The notes: generated from the letters alone by a model not told the origin. 64,000 nt of DNA from a bacterium (GCA_030824555.1 JAVBXK010000049.1:1-64000); one strand, 5' to 3'; positions 20,733-31,065 are shown, numbered from the stretch's first letter. A program made the numbers and translations.

Positions 20733-21110
20733 ATGACTGAAACAAGCGAAACCGGTCACGACCAGACAGCAAAAGGGCGTGTCTTCGAACTGGCTGCCGA
20801 ACTGTTTGGTGTGCTGGCCACCCCGATGCGGTTGCGCATCCTGAGTGCGTTGTGCGACCAGGAAAAATCCGTGTCGCAGTTGCTGAGTGAAATTGAAACC
20901 ACTCAGCCCAACTTGTCCCAACATCTGAATGTGCTTTACCGCACTGGCGTACTGGCCAAGCGCAAAGAAGGTACCCAGGTGATTTACCGGGTGCAAAGTG
21001 AGCAGGCCGTGTCACTGTGCAGAACGGTGTGCACACAAATTGCCATCGAGATGGATGAGCCCGGCAGCGTCCCGGCTGCCCAGCGCCTCTCCCCGCGCAT
21101 GGCGGGTTGA
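20733..21110 (+). CDS. ArsR-family transcriptional regulator (BigR/SqrR-like)
   Basis: LFGVLATPMRLRILSALCDQEKSVSQLLSEIETTQPNLSQHLNVLYRTGVL winged helix; C-terminal LCRTVCTQ. Confidence 0.88.
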   Translation: MTETSETGHDQTAKGRVFELAAELFGVLATPMRLRILSALCDQEKSVSQLLSEIETTQPNLSQHLNVLYRTGVLAKRKEGTQVIYRVQSEQAVSLCRTVCTQIAIEMDEPGSVPAAQRLSPRMAG

Positions 21111-21203
21111 TGGATTTGATTGCCAATTTCCAGGGGCTGCCAAACCCCCGCCGGAGACTGACAAATCCCTGACCATTTGGATGCGCACAACAGAAGCAGG
21201 CGC

Positions 21204-21251
21204 CGCACCAAAGTAAATAAATTAGTCGTCAAAATGACGCACTTTGGTGCG
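21204..21251. repeat. Nested inverted repeat upstream of sucA
   Basis: Outer CGCACCAAAGT (21204-21214) / ACTTTGGTGCG (21241-21251), inner CGTCA-AAA-TGACG (21227-21239). Confidence 0.85.
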
Positions 21252-21290
21252 ACAATCCCGGCGCACTTGGCCCTTCCTGTCACTGTCGCA

Positions 21291-21362
21291 TCCGCAAAAC
21301 GGTACAGCCGTGTACGCGGAAGGTTTATCAACCAGCTAATGTTTCCCAGAGGGGAACGGAGG
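21291..21362 (+). ncRNA. Candidate structured 5' leader of sucA (possible Burkholderiales sucA RNA motif)
   Basis: TCCGC...GCGGA helix with inner ACGG/CCGT; GTTTCCC-AGA-GGGGAAC hairpin (21341-21357) abutting SD GGAGG (21358-21362); position directly upstream of sucA in Burkholderiales. Confidence 0.55.
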
Positions 21363-21373
21363 TCAGCGAATCA

Positions 21374-24250
21374 ATGAGCGAGACAAACAACGTTTACGGT
21401 GCCTTTAAAGGTAACTCGTATCTTTTCGGCGGCAACGCCCCGTATGTCGAAGAGATGTACGAGAACTACCTGGCCAATCCAGGCAGCGTTCCCGATACAT
21501 GGCGCAGCTACTTCGATGCGCTGCAGCATGTCCCCGCAGTCGATGGCACCGATGCACGCGATGTGCCTCACATGCCTGTCATCAGCGCGTTCGCAGAACG
21601 GGCGAAGCAGGGCCGGACGCAGGTCGTCATGGCCAATGCCGATTCTGAAATGGGGCGGAAGCGCGTCGCCACCCAACAGCTGATTGCGGCTTACCGCAAC
21701 GTCGGTGCTCGCTGGGCCAACCTGGATCCGCTGAAGCGTACCGAGCGGGATCACATCCCTGAACTCGACCCCGCTTTCTACGGCTTCACCGATGCCGATC
21801 TGGAAACCGTGTTCAACACCAGCAACACGTTTTTCGGCAAGGACACCATGTCCCTGCGCGAACTGCTGAATGCCTTGCGTGAAACATACTGCGGTACGCT
21901 GGCTGCCGAGTACATGTACACCACCGACCAGAACCAGAAACGCTGGTGGCAGCAAAAGCTTGAAAGCATTCGCAGCAAACCCAATTTCTCCGCCGATAAG
22001 AAGCAGCACATCCTGAACCGCCTGACCGCGGCCGAAGGTCTGGAACGTTTCCTGCACACCAAGTACGTTGGGCAGAAGCGCTTCTCCCTGGAGGGGGGTG
22101 AAAGTTTCATCGCTGCAATGGACGAGCTGATCCAGTCAGCCGGTGCCAAGGGCGTGCAGGAAATCGTCATCGGCATGGCCCACCGTGGCCGGTTGAACGT
22201 ATTGGTCAACACCATGGGCAAGATGCCCAAGGATTTGTTTGCCGAGTTCGACCACACTGCGCCCGAAGACCTGCCAGCTGGTGATGTGAAGTATCACCAG
22301 GGCTTCAGCTCTGATGTGTCCACCCCTGGCGGCCCGGTTCACCTCACGTTGGCATTCAACCCGTCACACCTTGAAATCGTCAACCCCGTCGTCGAAGGCT
22401 CGGTGCGTGCACGCATGGACCGCCGTGGCGACAAGCGTGGCGACCAGGTGCTGCCCGTGCTGGTGCACGGCGACGCTGCATTCGGTGGCCAAGGCGTCAA
22501 CCAGGAAACGCTGTGTCTGGCACAGACCCGCGGTTACACCACCGGTGGAACGGTTCACCTGATCATCAACAACCAGATCGGCTTCACGACCTCTGACCCA
22601 CGCGACATGCGTTCCAGTGCGTTCTGTACCGACATCGTGAAGATGGTCGAGTCGCCCGTGCTGCACGTCAACGGTGACGACCCAGAAGCCGTGGTGCTGG
22701 CTACCCAGCTGGCACTTGAATTCCGCATGGAATTCCGCCAGGACGTGGTGGTCGATATCACCTGTTTCCGCAAACTGGGCCACAACGAGCAGGACACGCC
22801 TGCACTGACCCAACCGCTGATGTACAAGAAAATCGCGGCGCACCCTGGCACGCGCAAACTGTACGCAGAGAAGCTGGCTGTTCAGGGTATGGGCGACACG
22901 CTGGGCGATGACATGTTCAAGGCCTACCGTGCGGCCATGGACGCGGGTGAGCACACCGTTGACCCGGTACTGAGCAACTTCAAGAGCAAGTACGCGGTCG
23001 ATTGGTCACCATTCCTGTCCAAGAAGTGGACTGACGGTGGCGACACAGGCATTCCCATGGCTGAATGGAAGCGCCTGGCCGAGAAGATCACCACGATTCC
23101 CTCCACCGTCACCGCTCACCAACTGGTGAAAAAGGTCTATGACGACCGTGCTGCCATGGGCCGTGGCGACACGCCAGTGGACTGGGGCATGGGCGAGCAC
23201 ATGGCGTTCGCCTCTCTGGTGGCCAGCGGCTACCCTGTGCGGTTGTCCGGTGAAGACTGCGGCCGTGGCACGTTCACACACCGCCACGCCGTGATTCACG
23301 ACCAAAGCCGCGAGAAATGGGACACGGGTACCTACGTTGCGTTGCAAAACGTGTCGGAAGGCCAGGCACCGTTCGTGGTCATCGACTCCATCCTGTCTGA
23401 AGAGGCTGTGTTGGGCTTTGAATACGGTTACGCATCGAACGACCCCAACACGTTGGTGATTTGGGAAGCGCAGTTTGGCGATTTCGCCAACGGCGCTCAG
23501 GTGGTGATCGACCAGTTCATCGCTTCCGGGGAAGTGAAGTGGGGCCGTGTCAATGGCATCACGCTGATGCTGCCGCACGGCTATGAAGGCCAGGGCCCTG
23601 AGCACTCGTCTGCTCGCCTGGAGCGCTTCATGCAGTTGGCCGCCGACACCAACATGCAGATCGTGCAGCCCACAACGGCCAGCCAGATCTTCCACGTGTT
23701 GCGTCGTCAGATGGTGCGCAACCTGCGCAAGCCACTGGTCATCATGACGCCCAAGTCGCTGCTGCGGAACAAGGATGCCACGTCACCCCTGTCCGAGTTT
23801 GTCCGTGGTTCCTTCCAGACCGTGATCTCCGAGTCACGCGAAGAAGTGAACAAAAAGGCAGACAAGGTCAAACGCGTGATCGTCTGTTCCGGCAAGGTGT
23901 ATTACGACCTGGTCAAGAAGCGCGAAGAAAAAGGTGCGGACGACGTGGCCATCCTGCGCGTTGAACAGCTCTATCCCTTCCCGCACAAGGTGTTCGCTGC
24001 CGAGTTGAAAAAGTACCCGAACGCGACCGACATCGTGTGGTGCCAGGATGAGCCACAGAACCAGGGCGCTTGGTTCTTCGTGCAGCATTACATCCACGAA
24101 AACATGCTGGATGGCCAGAAGCTGGGTTACTCCGGTCGGGCGGCTTCGGCTTCTCCTGCCGTGGGCTATTCACACCTGCACCAGGATCAGCAAAAAGCGT
24201 TGGTCGAAGGCGCTTTCAGCAAGCTCAAGGGCTTTGTTCTGAGCAAGTAA
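21374..24250 (+). CDS. sucA: 2-oxoglutarate dehydrogenase E1 component
   Basis: 958 aa; SYLFGGNAPYVEEMYENYLANPGSVPDTWRSYFDAL; GMAHRGRLNVLVN; HLTLAFNPSHLEIVNPVVEGSVRAR. Confidence 0.98.
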   Translation: MSETNNVYGAFKGNSYLFGGNAPYVEEMYENYLANPGSVPDTWRSYFDALQHVPAVDGTDARDVPHMPVISAFAERAKQGRTQVVMANADSEMGRKRVATQQLIAAYRNVGARWANLDPLKRTERDHIPELDPAFYGFTDADLETVFNTSNTFFGKDTMSLRELLNALRETYCGTLAAEYMYTTDQNQKRWWQQKLESIRSKPNFSADKKQHILNRLTAAEGLERFLHTKYVGQKRFSLEGGESFIAAMDELIQSAGAKGVQEIVIGMAHRGRLNVLVNTMGKMPKDLFAEFDHTAPEDLPAGDVKYHQGFSSDVSTPGGPVHLTLAFNPSHLEIVNPVVEGSVRARMDRRGDKRGDQVLPVLVHGDAAFGGQGVNQETLCLAQTRGYTTGGTVHLIINNQIGFTTSDPRDMRSSAFCTDIVKMVESPVLHVNGDDPEAVVLATQLALEFRMEFRQDVVVDITCFRKLGHNEQDTPALTQPLMYKKIAAHPGTRKLYAEKLAVQGMGDTLGDDMFKAYRAAMDAGEHTVDPVLSNFKSKYAVDWSPFLSKKWTDGGDTGIPMAEWKRLAEKITTIPSTVTAHQLVKKVYDDRAAMGRGDTPVDWGMGEHMAFASLVASGYPVRLSGEDCGRGTFTHRHAVIHDQSREKWDTGTYVALQNVSEGQAPFVVIDSILSEEAVLGFEYGYASNDPNTLVIWEAQFGDFANGAQVVIDQFIASGEVKWGRVNGITLMLPHGYEGQGPEHSSARLERFMQLAADTNMQIVQPTTASQIFHVLRRQMVRNLRKPLVIMTPKSLLRNKDATSPLSEFVRGSFQTVISESREEVNKKADKVKRVIVCSGKVYYDLVKKREEKGADDVAILRVEQLYPFPHKVFAAELKKYPNATDIVWCQDEPQNQGAWFFVQHYIHENMLDGQKLGYSGRAASASPAVGYSHLHQDQQKALVEGAFSKLKGFVLSK

Positions 24251-24322
24251 TCCACACCCAGCGGCAACGGCGCAAGGAGCGTGTCGTTGCCGCTGCAGCA
24301 TGAAGAATTGAAGGATCAAAAA

Positions 24323-25591
24323 ATGGCAATCGTAGAAGTCAAGGTTCCGCAACTGTCCGAGTCCGTCGCTGAAGCCACGTTGCTTCAGTGGAAGAAAAAG
24401 CCCGGCGACATGGTTGCGGCCGATGAAATCCTGATCGAGATCGAAACCGACAAGGTCGTTCTCGAAGTGCCCGCACCGTCAGCTGGTGTGCTGGCCGAGT
24501 TGGTGGTGGCCGACGGTGGTACCGTTGCGTCCGATCAACTGATCGCACGCATCGACACCGACGGCAAAGGTGCCGCAGCCCCTGCAGCTACCGCTGCGCC
24601 AGCTGCAGCGCCTGCAGCCGCTGCACCTGTGGCTGCCGCCGCAGCCTCCAGCAGCAACAGCATGGCCGGTGTGGCCATGCCCGCAGCGGCCAAACTGATG
24701 GCTGATAACCAGCTGGCATCGGGTTCCGTTGCTGGCACGGGCAAAGATGGCCGCGTCACCAAGGGTGATGTGCTGTCTGCCGTGGCCGCCGGCGCTGCCA
24801 AGCCCGCTGTGGCTGCTGTAGCCATTCCCACAGGTGTGCCCACCAAGGTGCTGCCACAGGTCAGCGGCCCAGCGGCCCCTGATCTGGGCGACCGCCCCGA
24901 GCAGCGTGTGGCCATGACCCGTCTGCGCGCTCGCGTGGCCGAGCGTCTGTTGCAGTCACAGTCCACCAACGCCATCCTGACCACGTTCAACGAAGTGAAC
25001 ATGGCACCTGTGATGGACATGCGCAAGAAGTTCCAGGACAAGTTCGAGAAAGAGCACGGCTGCAAGCTGGGCTTCATGAGCTTCTTCGTCAAGGCTGCTG
25101 TGCACGCCCTGAAGAAATACCCGGTTCTGAACGCGTCGGTCGATGGCAACGACATCGTGTACCACGGCTACTTTGACATCGGTATCGCCGTGGGCTCGCC
25201 CCGTGGCCTGGTGGTGCCCATCCTGCGCAACGCAGACCAGATGAGCTTCGCCGACATCGAGAAGAAGATTGCCGAGTTCGGTCAGAAGGCCAAGGACGGC
25301 AAGCTGGGCATCGAAGAAATGACCGGTGGCACGTTCTCTATCTCCAACGGGGGCACCTTCGGCTCCATGCTGTCAACGCCCATCATCAACCCGCCACAGT
25401 CGGCCATTCTGGGCGTTCACGCCACGAAAGACCGTGCCGTCGTTGAAAACGGCCAAGTGGTGGTGCGTCCGATCAACTACCTTGCCATGAGCTACGACCA
25501 CCGCATCATCGACGGTCGCGAGGCCGTGCTGGGTCTGGTTGCCATGAAGGAAGCGCTGGAAGATCCGTCTCGTCTGCTCTTCGGCATTTGA
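24323..25591 (+). CDS. sucB: Dihydrolipoyllysine succinyltransferase (2-OGDH E2)
   Basis: Lipoyl domain [14 protein letters not shown]; Ala/Pro linker; catalytic [13 protein letters not shown]. Start at ATG 24323 ([15 protein letters not shown]). Confidence 0.97.
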   Translation: MAIVEVKVPQLSESVAEATLLQWKKKPGDMVAADEILIEIETDKVVLEVPAPSAGVLAELVVADGGTVASDQLIARIDTDGKGAAAPAATAAPAAAPAAAAPVAAAAASSSNSMAGVAMPAAAKLMADNQLASGSVAGTGKDGRVTKGDVLSAVAAGAAKPAVAAVAIPTGVPTKVLPQVSGPAAPDLGDRPEQRVAMTRLRARVAERLLQSQSTNAILTTFNEVNMAPVMDMRKKFQDKFEKEHGCKLGFMSFFVKAAVHALKKYPVLNASVDGNDIVYHGYFDIGIAVGSPRGLVVPILRNADQMSFADIEKKIAEFGQKAKDGKLGIEEMTGGTFSISNGGTFGSMLSTPIINPPQSAILGVHATKDRAVVENGQVVVRPINYLAMSYDHRIIDGREAVLGLVAMKEALEDPSRLLFGI

Positions 25592-25598
25592 TCGAATT

Positions 25599-25647
25599 AG
25601 AGGCCAAAATTCATAACAATTTTGGCCTCTACCGCTTTATAGGCGGT
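25599..25647 (+). repeat. Two consecutive hairpins between sucB and lpdA
   Basis: AGAGGCCAAAATT-CATAAC-AATTTTGGCCTCT (perfect 13 bp) then ACCGC-TTTATAG-GCGGT, followed by ACTTTTTAG. Confidence 0.9.
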
Positions 25648-25717
25648 ACTTTTTAGCTATTTATTACATATATGCCTCAGCGCCTTGAATGGGTGGATCG
25701 GGGCGTGAGGTGAACAC

Positions 25718-27145
25718 ATGAGTAAACAATTTGACGTCGTCGTGATCGGTGGCGGTCCTGGCGGCTACATCGCTGCCATTCGCGCAGCCCAGCTGGGTTT
25801 CAACGTCGCCTGTATCGACGAATGGAAAAACGAAAAGGGTGGCCCTGCTCCCGGCGGCACCTGCACCAATGTGGGCTGCATCCCGTCGAAGGCGCTGCTT
25901 CAGTCGTCCGAGCACTTCGACCACGCCAACCACCATTTCGCCGACCATGGCATTTCCACCGGCACGGTGAAGATGGACGTGGCCAAAATGGTGGCCCGCA
26001 AAGACGAGGTGGTGAAGCAGAACAACGACGGCATCCTGTACCTGTTGAAGAAGAACAAGGTCACCTTTTTCCATGGTCGCGGTTCGTTCGTGAAAGCCGT
26101 TGAGGGCGGTTACGAACTCAAGGTGGCTGGTGCTGCAGAAGAAACCGTCGTTGCGAAACAAGTGATCGTTGCCACTGGCTCCAACGCACGCGCACTGCCT
26201 GGCGTGCCGTTTGACGAAGTCAACGTACTGTCTAACGAGGGCGCATTGCGCATCGGTGCCGCCCCCAAAAAACTGGGTGTCATCGGTTCGGGCGTCATTG
26301 GCCTGGAAATGGGCTCTGTGTGGCGTCGCCTGGGTACAGATGTCACCATTCTGGAAGGTTTGCCGACATTCCTGGGGGCAGCCGACGAGCAAATCGCAAA
26401 AGAGGCCAAAAAAGCTTTTGACAAGCAAGGCCTCAAGATTGAATTGGGAGTCCAAGTCGGAGACATCAAGGTTGGCAAGAAGGGCGTCAACGTGGCTTAC
26501 ACCAACGCCAAGGGTGAAGCTCTGGAACTGGCGGTGGACAAGCTCATCGTGTCCATCGGCCGCGTGCCAAATACCATTGGTCTGAATGCTGAAAGCGTGG
26601 GCCTGCAGCTTGATGAGCGCGGCGCCATCGTGGTCGACGGTGACTGCAAAACCAACCTGTCTGGCGTCTGGGCGGTGGGTGATGTGGTCCGTGGCCCCAT
26701 GCTGGCCCACAAGGCCGAGGATGAGGGCGTTGCTGTGGCTGAGCGAATCGCTGGCCAGCACGGGCATGTCAATTTCGCAACCATTCCCTGGGTGATCTAC
26801 ACCAGCCCGGAAATCGCCTGGGTGGGCCGCACTGAGCAGCAGCTCAAAGCCGACGGTGTGAAGTACAAGGCTGGCACCTTCCCTTTCCTGGCCAACGGCC
26901 GTGCGCGTGCGTTGGGTGACACCACCGGGATGGTCAAGTTCCTGGCAGACGCAACCACGGACGAGATCCTTGGTGTGCACATCGTGGGTCCGATGGCCAG
27001 CGAACTGATCTCCGAAGCCGTTGTGGCCATGGAGTTCAAGGCCAGCGCTGAAGACATCGCACGCATCTGCCATGCGCACCCGTCTTTGAGCGAAGCAACC
27101 AAAGAAGCTGCTCTGGCGGTGGACAAGCGCACGCTCAACTTCTGA
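25718..27145 (+). CDS. lpdA: Dihydrolipoyl dehydrogenase
   Basis: [51 protein letters not shown]. Confidence 0.97.
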   Translation: MSKQFDVVVIGGGPGGYIAAIRAAQLGFNVACIDEWKNEKGGPAPGGTCTNVGCIPSKALLQSSEHFDHANHHFADHGISTGTVKMDVAKMVARKDEVVKQNNDGILYLLKKNKVTFFHGRGSFVKAVEGGYELKVAGAAEETVVAKQVIVATGSNARALPGVPFDEVNVLSNEGALRIGAAPKKLGVIGSGVIGLEMGSVWRRLGTDVTILEGLPTFLGAADEQIAKEAKKAFDKQGLKIELGVQVGDIKVGKKGVNVAYTNAKGEALELAVDKLIVSIGRVPNTIGLNAESVGLQLDERGAIVVDGDCKTNLSGVWAVGDVVRGPMLAHKAEDEGVAVAERIAGQHGHVNFATIPWVIYTSPEIAWVGRTEQQLKADGVKYKAGTFPFLANGRARALGDTTGMVKFLADATTDEILGVHIVGPMASELISEAVVAMEFKASAEDIARICHAHPSLSEATKEAALAVDKRTLNF

Positions 27146-27155
27146 GGTTGACAAG

Positions 27156-28256
27156 TTGGGCGCAGTCACCGAAGCCTATGAGAAATTGCTGGTGGAGCGT
27201 GGCTTCACCAGCGATCCGGCACAGCTCAATGCCGTGCGCTCGCTTGATCGCTGCGCTCAGGAATGGGGTCAGTACAAACAGAAGCGGTCCAATTCGCTGA
27301 AGAAACTGTTTGTGCACCCTGACATCCCCAGGGGCGTCTACATGTACGGTGGAGTGGGGCGTGGCAAGAGCTTTCTGATGGATTGCTTTTTCAATGCCGT
27401 GCCACTCAGGCGCAAGACGCGCCTGCATTTTCACGAGTTCATGCGCGAGGTGCACCGTGAATTGCGTGACTTGCAAGGCATCGTCAACCCGCTGGACGAA
27501 TTGGGCAAGCGCATTGCCCAACGCTACAAACTGATTTGTTTCGACGAATTCCACGTGGCCGACGTGACCGACGCCATGGTGTTGCACCGGCTGCTTGCAT
27601 CGTTGTTCAAGAATGGCGTGGGTTTTGTGACCACATCCAACTTCCACCCCGATGGGTTGTACCCAGACGGGCTGCACCGCGACCGCATATTGCCTGCCAT
27701 TGAGCTGCTGAAATCCCAGTTGGAGGTGATCAACGTGGACAACGGTACCGACTACCGGCGTCGGGCTTTGGAACACGTTCAGCTGTATCACACCCCCTTG
27801 GATGCCGCTGCGGATGCGGAAATGACGCGGGCATTCAATGAATTGGCCGAAGCAACGGACGAATCGCCGGTGGTCACGATCGAATCACGCGAATTGCAGG
27901 CCAAGCGCAAGGCCGGTGGTGTCATCTGGTTCGACTTCCGCACCCTGTGCGGTGGACCGCGGTCTCAGAATGACTACTTGGAACTGGCCACCCAGTTCCA
28001 CACGCTGATCCTCAGCGATGTGCCCCAGATGGCGGTTCGCAATGCCAGCGAGGCACGGCGTTTCACCTGGTTGATTGACGTGCTGTATGACCGCAAGGTG
28101 AAACTGGTCATCTCAGCCCAGACCGCACCGGAGCTTTTGTACACCGAAGGCCCGCTGTCGCATGAGTTCCCCCGCACCGTTTCGCGGCTGGTTGAAATGC
28201 AATCGGCTGAATTCCTGGCAGAGCCGCACCGCGTGGTTAACACCGGGCTGACCTGA
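27156..28256 (+). CDS. zapE: Cell division protein ZapE (AFG1-family ATPase)
   Basis: GVYMYGGVGRGKSFLMDCFF Walker A; HFHEFMREVH; LICFDEFHVADVTDAM. TTG start. Confidence 0.93.
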   Translation: MGAVTEAYEKLLVERGFTSDPAQLNAVRSLDRCAQEWGQYKQKRSNSLKKLFVHPDIPRGVYMYGGVGRGKSFLMDCFFNAVPLRRKTRLHFHEFMREVHRELRDLQGIVNPLDELGKRIAQRYKLICFDEFHVADVTDAMVLHRLLASLFKNGVGFVTTSNFHPDGLYPDGLHRDRILPAIELLKSQLEVINVDNGTDYRRRALEHVQLYHTPLDAAADAEMTRAFNELAEATDESPVVTIESRELQAKRKAGGVIWFDFRTLCGGPRSQNDYLELATQFHTLILSDVPQMAVRNASEARRFTWLIDVLYDRKVKLVISAQTAPELLYTEGPLSHEFPRTVSRLVEMQSAEFLAEPHRVVNTGLT

Positions 28257-28271
28257 CGCTCGTTTGCAAAC

Positions 28272-28308
28272 CCTGACTGAGCTATAGCGACAGAAACGCT
28301 CGGTCAGG
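28272..28308. terminator. Convergent-gene terminator between zapE and PP2C gene
   Basis: CCTGACTGAGC ... GCTCGGTCAGG (11-bp stem with one wobble) followed on + strand by CCTTGTTTT; overlaps the PP2C stop. Confidence 0.65.
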
Positions 28309-29062
28309 CCTTGTTTTCGAATTTCACGACCACAACCGAGAGGTTGTCACCATGTCCCATGGCGCGCTCTCTGGCTGTCCGAATCAGTGTTTCGCAGCTT
28401 TCCTTGGCTGCGCATTCGTTAAGGATGAGTCCAATCTCACCTTCGTTCAAGTAGTGCCAAACACCGTCGCTGCAAGCCATCAAGGCATCGCCAGCCGCCA
28501 CTGCGGGCACGGTATGAACGCTGACAGGCGGAGGGGTATCGGTACCCAGGCACGCCATCAATACGTTAGATTGCGGATGGTTGTTGGCCTGGTCTGGGGT
28601 CAAAACACCCTTGTCAACCAAAGACTGCACGTAGGAATGATCGGTCGTGCGCCTCACGAGGCGATGCCTTTGGTAGTGATAAATGCGGGAATCACCCACG
28701 TGCGCCCATTGGCAAGACCCATCCGGCATCAGCAGAAAGGCCGCTACCGTGCTGTGTGGCTCTTGCTCGGCTGATACCGCCGTCAGTCGGATCACCATGT
28801 GAGCGTCTTCAATAATTTGCGTCAGCAGGGCCTGTGGTGAATCGGTGTCGGGTGAAAACCGCATAAACAACTGGTGAGCCGTCAACAGAACCTGGTCGGA
28901 CGCTTTGCGGCCACCACTGCGCCCCCCCATGCCATCAGCCACGACAACGAGAATGCATTGTTTGAACAGCGGATGAGGCCACAACCCCAATTGGTCCTGC
29001 TGATAGTCCCGGTCGCCCTTGTGCAAACCGGTCCCAGCTGTGATCTTCAAGCCAGGTGCCAT
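28304..29062 (-). CDS. PP2C-family serine/threonine phosphatase
   Basis: GDRDYQQDQLGLW; VVADGMGGRSGG; WAHVGDSRIYHYQ; ACSDGVWHYL. Confidence 0.93.
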   Translation of the reverse strand: MAPGLKITAGTGLHKGDRDYQQDQLGLWPHPLFKQCILVVVADGMGGRSGGRKASDQVLLTAHQLFMRFSPDTDSPQALLTQIIEDAHMVIRLTAVSAEQEPHSTVAAFLLMPDGSCQWAHVGDSRIYHYQRHRLVRRTTDHSYVQSLVDKGVLTPDQANNHPQSNVLMACLGTDTPPPVSVHTVPAVAAGDALMACSDGVWHYLNEGEIGLILNECAAKESCETLIRTARERAMGHGDNLSVVVVKFENKA

Positions 29063-29127
29063 GGACTACAGGGGACCCGTGTTCATGCACCGAATGCCCG
29101 CGCAGTTGAGTACATTTGGCAGGGGCC

Positions 29128-29937
29128 TCACCACAGCTTCCACCAAGGGTCCGAGTTGGCCTTGAACCCACTGGTGAGGTAGCTCGACTGCGGGTAGTTG
29201 GCCGTCAGCACGCGTTTCGCATCGTCACGCAGCCCTTGCATGCCCAGTGCATCGTAGGCTTTTACGAGAATGAACAAGGCCTCTTCAAGAGCTGGTGCAC
29301 CGGGATAGTCCGACAAGGCTGTTTGCGCCCGGTTGGCTGCAGCCAGGTAGGCGTTGCGCTCGTAGTAGTAGCGGGCCACATGCACTTCGTGTTCAGCAAT
29401 CGAGTTGACGATGTACGTCATGCGCAAGCGACTGTCTGGTGCGTACTTGGAGTCCGGGAACCGGTTGACCAGATCTCGGAACGATTCGAAAGATACTTTG
29501 GCCGCCTGTTGATCTCGCTCGGAAAGGTTCTGCCGCGAGAGGAAACCGAACATACCCAGGTTGTCATTGAACGTTGCCAGACCCTTCAGGTACAACGCGT
29601 AATCGATGGCTGGGCTTGCAGGGTGGTTCTTCATGAAGCGGTCCAGTGTCGCTTCAGCCTGGGCTGCTTCACCTGCTTTGAAATGGGCGTAAGCCTTGTC
29701 GAGTTGCGCTTGCTGCGCCACAGGCGTGCCTGCGGCACGGCCTTCAAGTTTTTCAAGCAGGTTGACAGCTTTATCAAAATTGCCCGCCTCACGCTCGGCT
29801 TTGGCTTCTGACTGTATCTTTCCGACGCTCCAGCCTGTCGTGGGGTCTTTGGGGCTTGAAGAGCAACCTGCCAGACACAGCGCTGCGCACAAAGCCAGCA
29901 TGCCTGGACGGGACGATAATTTCAAAACTCTCATCAC
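29128..29937 (-). CDS. bamD: Outer membrane protein assembly factor BamD
   Basis: Lipobox LCLAGCSSS; TPR-like; ARYYYERNAYLAAANRAQTALSDYPGAPALEEALFILVKAYDALGM. Confidence 0.95.
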   Translation of the reverse strand: MMRVLKLSSRPGMLALCAALCLAGCSSSPKDPTTGWSVGKIQSEAKAEREAGNFDKAVNLLEKLEGRAAGTPVAQQAQLDKAYAHFKAGEAAQAEATLDRFMKNHPASPAIDYALYLKGLATFNDNLGMFGFLSRQNLSERDQQAAKVSFESFRDLVNRFPDSKYAPDSRLRMTYIVNSIAEHEVHVARYYYERNAYLAAANRAQTALSDYPGAPALEEALFILVKAYDALGMQGLRDDAKRVLTANYPQSSYLTSGFKANSDPWWKLW

Positions 29938-29964
29938 ACCCTTTCAAGAGCCGGACACTGCACA

Positions 29965-30993
29965 TTGGAGCCAGAAATTATATCGGTCACCCTTGACCCT
30001 CTCGACGCACTGAATTTGGCCGATCCAGAGGCTGAAGCAGAGCATTGCACCGTCATCGTCGATGTATCGCATCACGGCGTACGGATTGACAAATACCTTG
30101 CGCTGGCGTTTCCAGCGCTGTCACGGTCGTATCTTCAACAGTTGCTGGCCCAAGGCGATGTTTCCTGTGCAGGTAAGGCTGTTGCCAAAGCCTCCTGTGG
30201 TGTGAAAGCAGGCGAAAGGATAGACGTGGTTTTGCGCCCCACGGAGCAAGCCAGATCATTTTTACCCGAGGCGATGAGCCTTGACATCGTTTTCGAGGAC
30301 GCTCATTTGCTTGTCCTGAACAAGCCTGCGGGTCTCGTTGTGCACCCGGGTGCGGGCAACTGGTCAGGTACGTTGTTGAATGGGTTGCTTCATCATTTTG
30401 CTGGCGCAGTCAATTTGCCCAGGGCGGGCATCGTGCACCGGTTGGACAAAGACACATCCGGGTTGATGGTGGTGGCCAAGTCCCGCATGACGATGGATGC
30501 ATTGGTGCGACTGATCAGCGAACGGGCCGTGAGCCGTCTGTATGTGGCGATAGCCGAGCGCAATTGGGCCGGGCCTGAGAGGTTTGACGTCCGTGAGTCT
30601 ATGGGGCGTGACCCGGTCAACCGGCTCCGCATGGCCGTGCTGCCAACTGGAAAACCCGGTGTCAAGCCAGCGCACACGGCGTTTCAGGTGCTGAAAAAAG
30701 AGATGTCGTTGGCGCTTGTGGCATGCAAGCTGTTCACGGGCCGGACGCATCAGATCCGGGTTCACCTGTCGTGGGCCGGACACCCCATCCTGGCTGACAA
30801 GGTCTATGGGGGGCATGCCAGTCACGGCATGTCTCGTCAGGCTTTGCATGCCACCCGGTTGGCATTCCCACACCCCGTGACAGGCGAAAGCCTGAACTTC
30901 CATGCCGCACCACCATCTGACATGCAGCAAAGCATGCTGGATGCAGGCCTCAACTACAATACAGCATTGGTTGACTCCACTGTCTTCTTATAG
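29965..30993 (+). CDS. rluD: 23S rRNA pseudouridine synthase RluD
   Basis: S4 domain RIDKYLA; GIVHRLDKDTSGLMVVAKS; FTGRTHQIRVHLSWAGHPILADKVYGG. TTG start. Confidence 0.93.
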   Translation: MEPEIISVTLDPLDALNLADPEAEAEHCTVIVDVSHHGVRIDKYLALAFPALSRSYLQQLLAQGDVSCAGKAVAKASCGVKAGERIDVVLRPTEQARSFLPEAMSLDIVFEDAHLLVLNKPAGLVVHPGAGNWSGTLLNGLLHHFAGAVNLPRAGIVHRLDKDTSGLMVVAKSRMTMDALVRLISERAVSRLYVAIAERNWAGPERFDVRESMGRDPVNRLRMAVLPTGKPGVKPAHTAFQVLKKEMSLALVACKLFTGRTHQIRVHLSWAGHPILADKVYGGHASHGMSRQALHATRLAFPHPVTGESLNFHAAPPSDMQQSMLDAGLNYNTALVDSTVFL

Positions 30994-31065
30994 CGCTTCC
31001 ATTGGCCCAGCTTGGGTCATCCCGCCTGATTCCTTCAGGTGTACCCGCCACCCCTTACCACGAAC

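Noticed and set aside
25664-27169. 501-aa antisense ORF covering all of lpdA
   Set aside because: Long open frames opposite GC-rich coding genes are expected from codon bias; the translation has no recognisable domain and lpdA is unambiguous.
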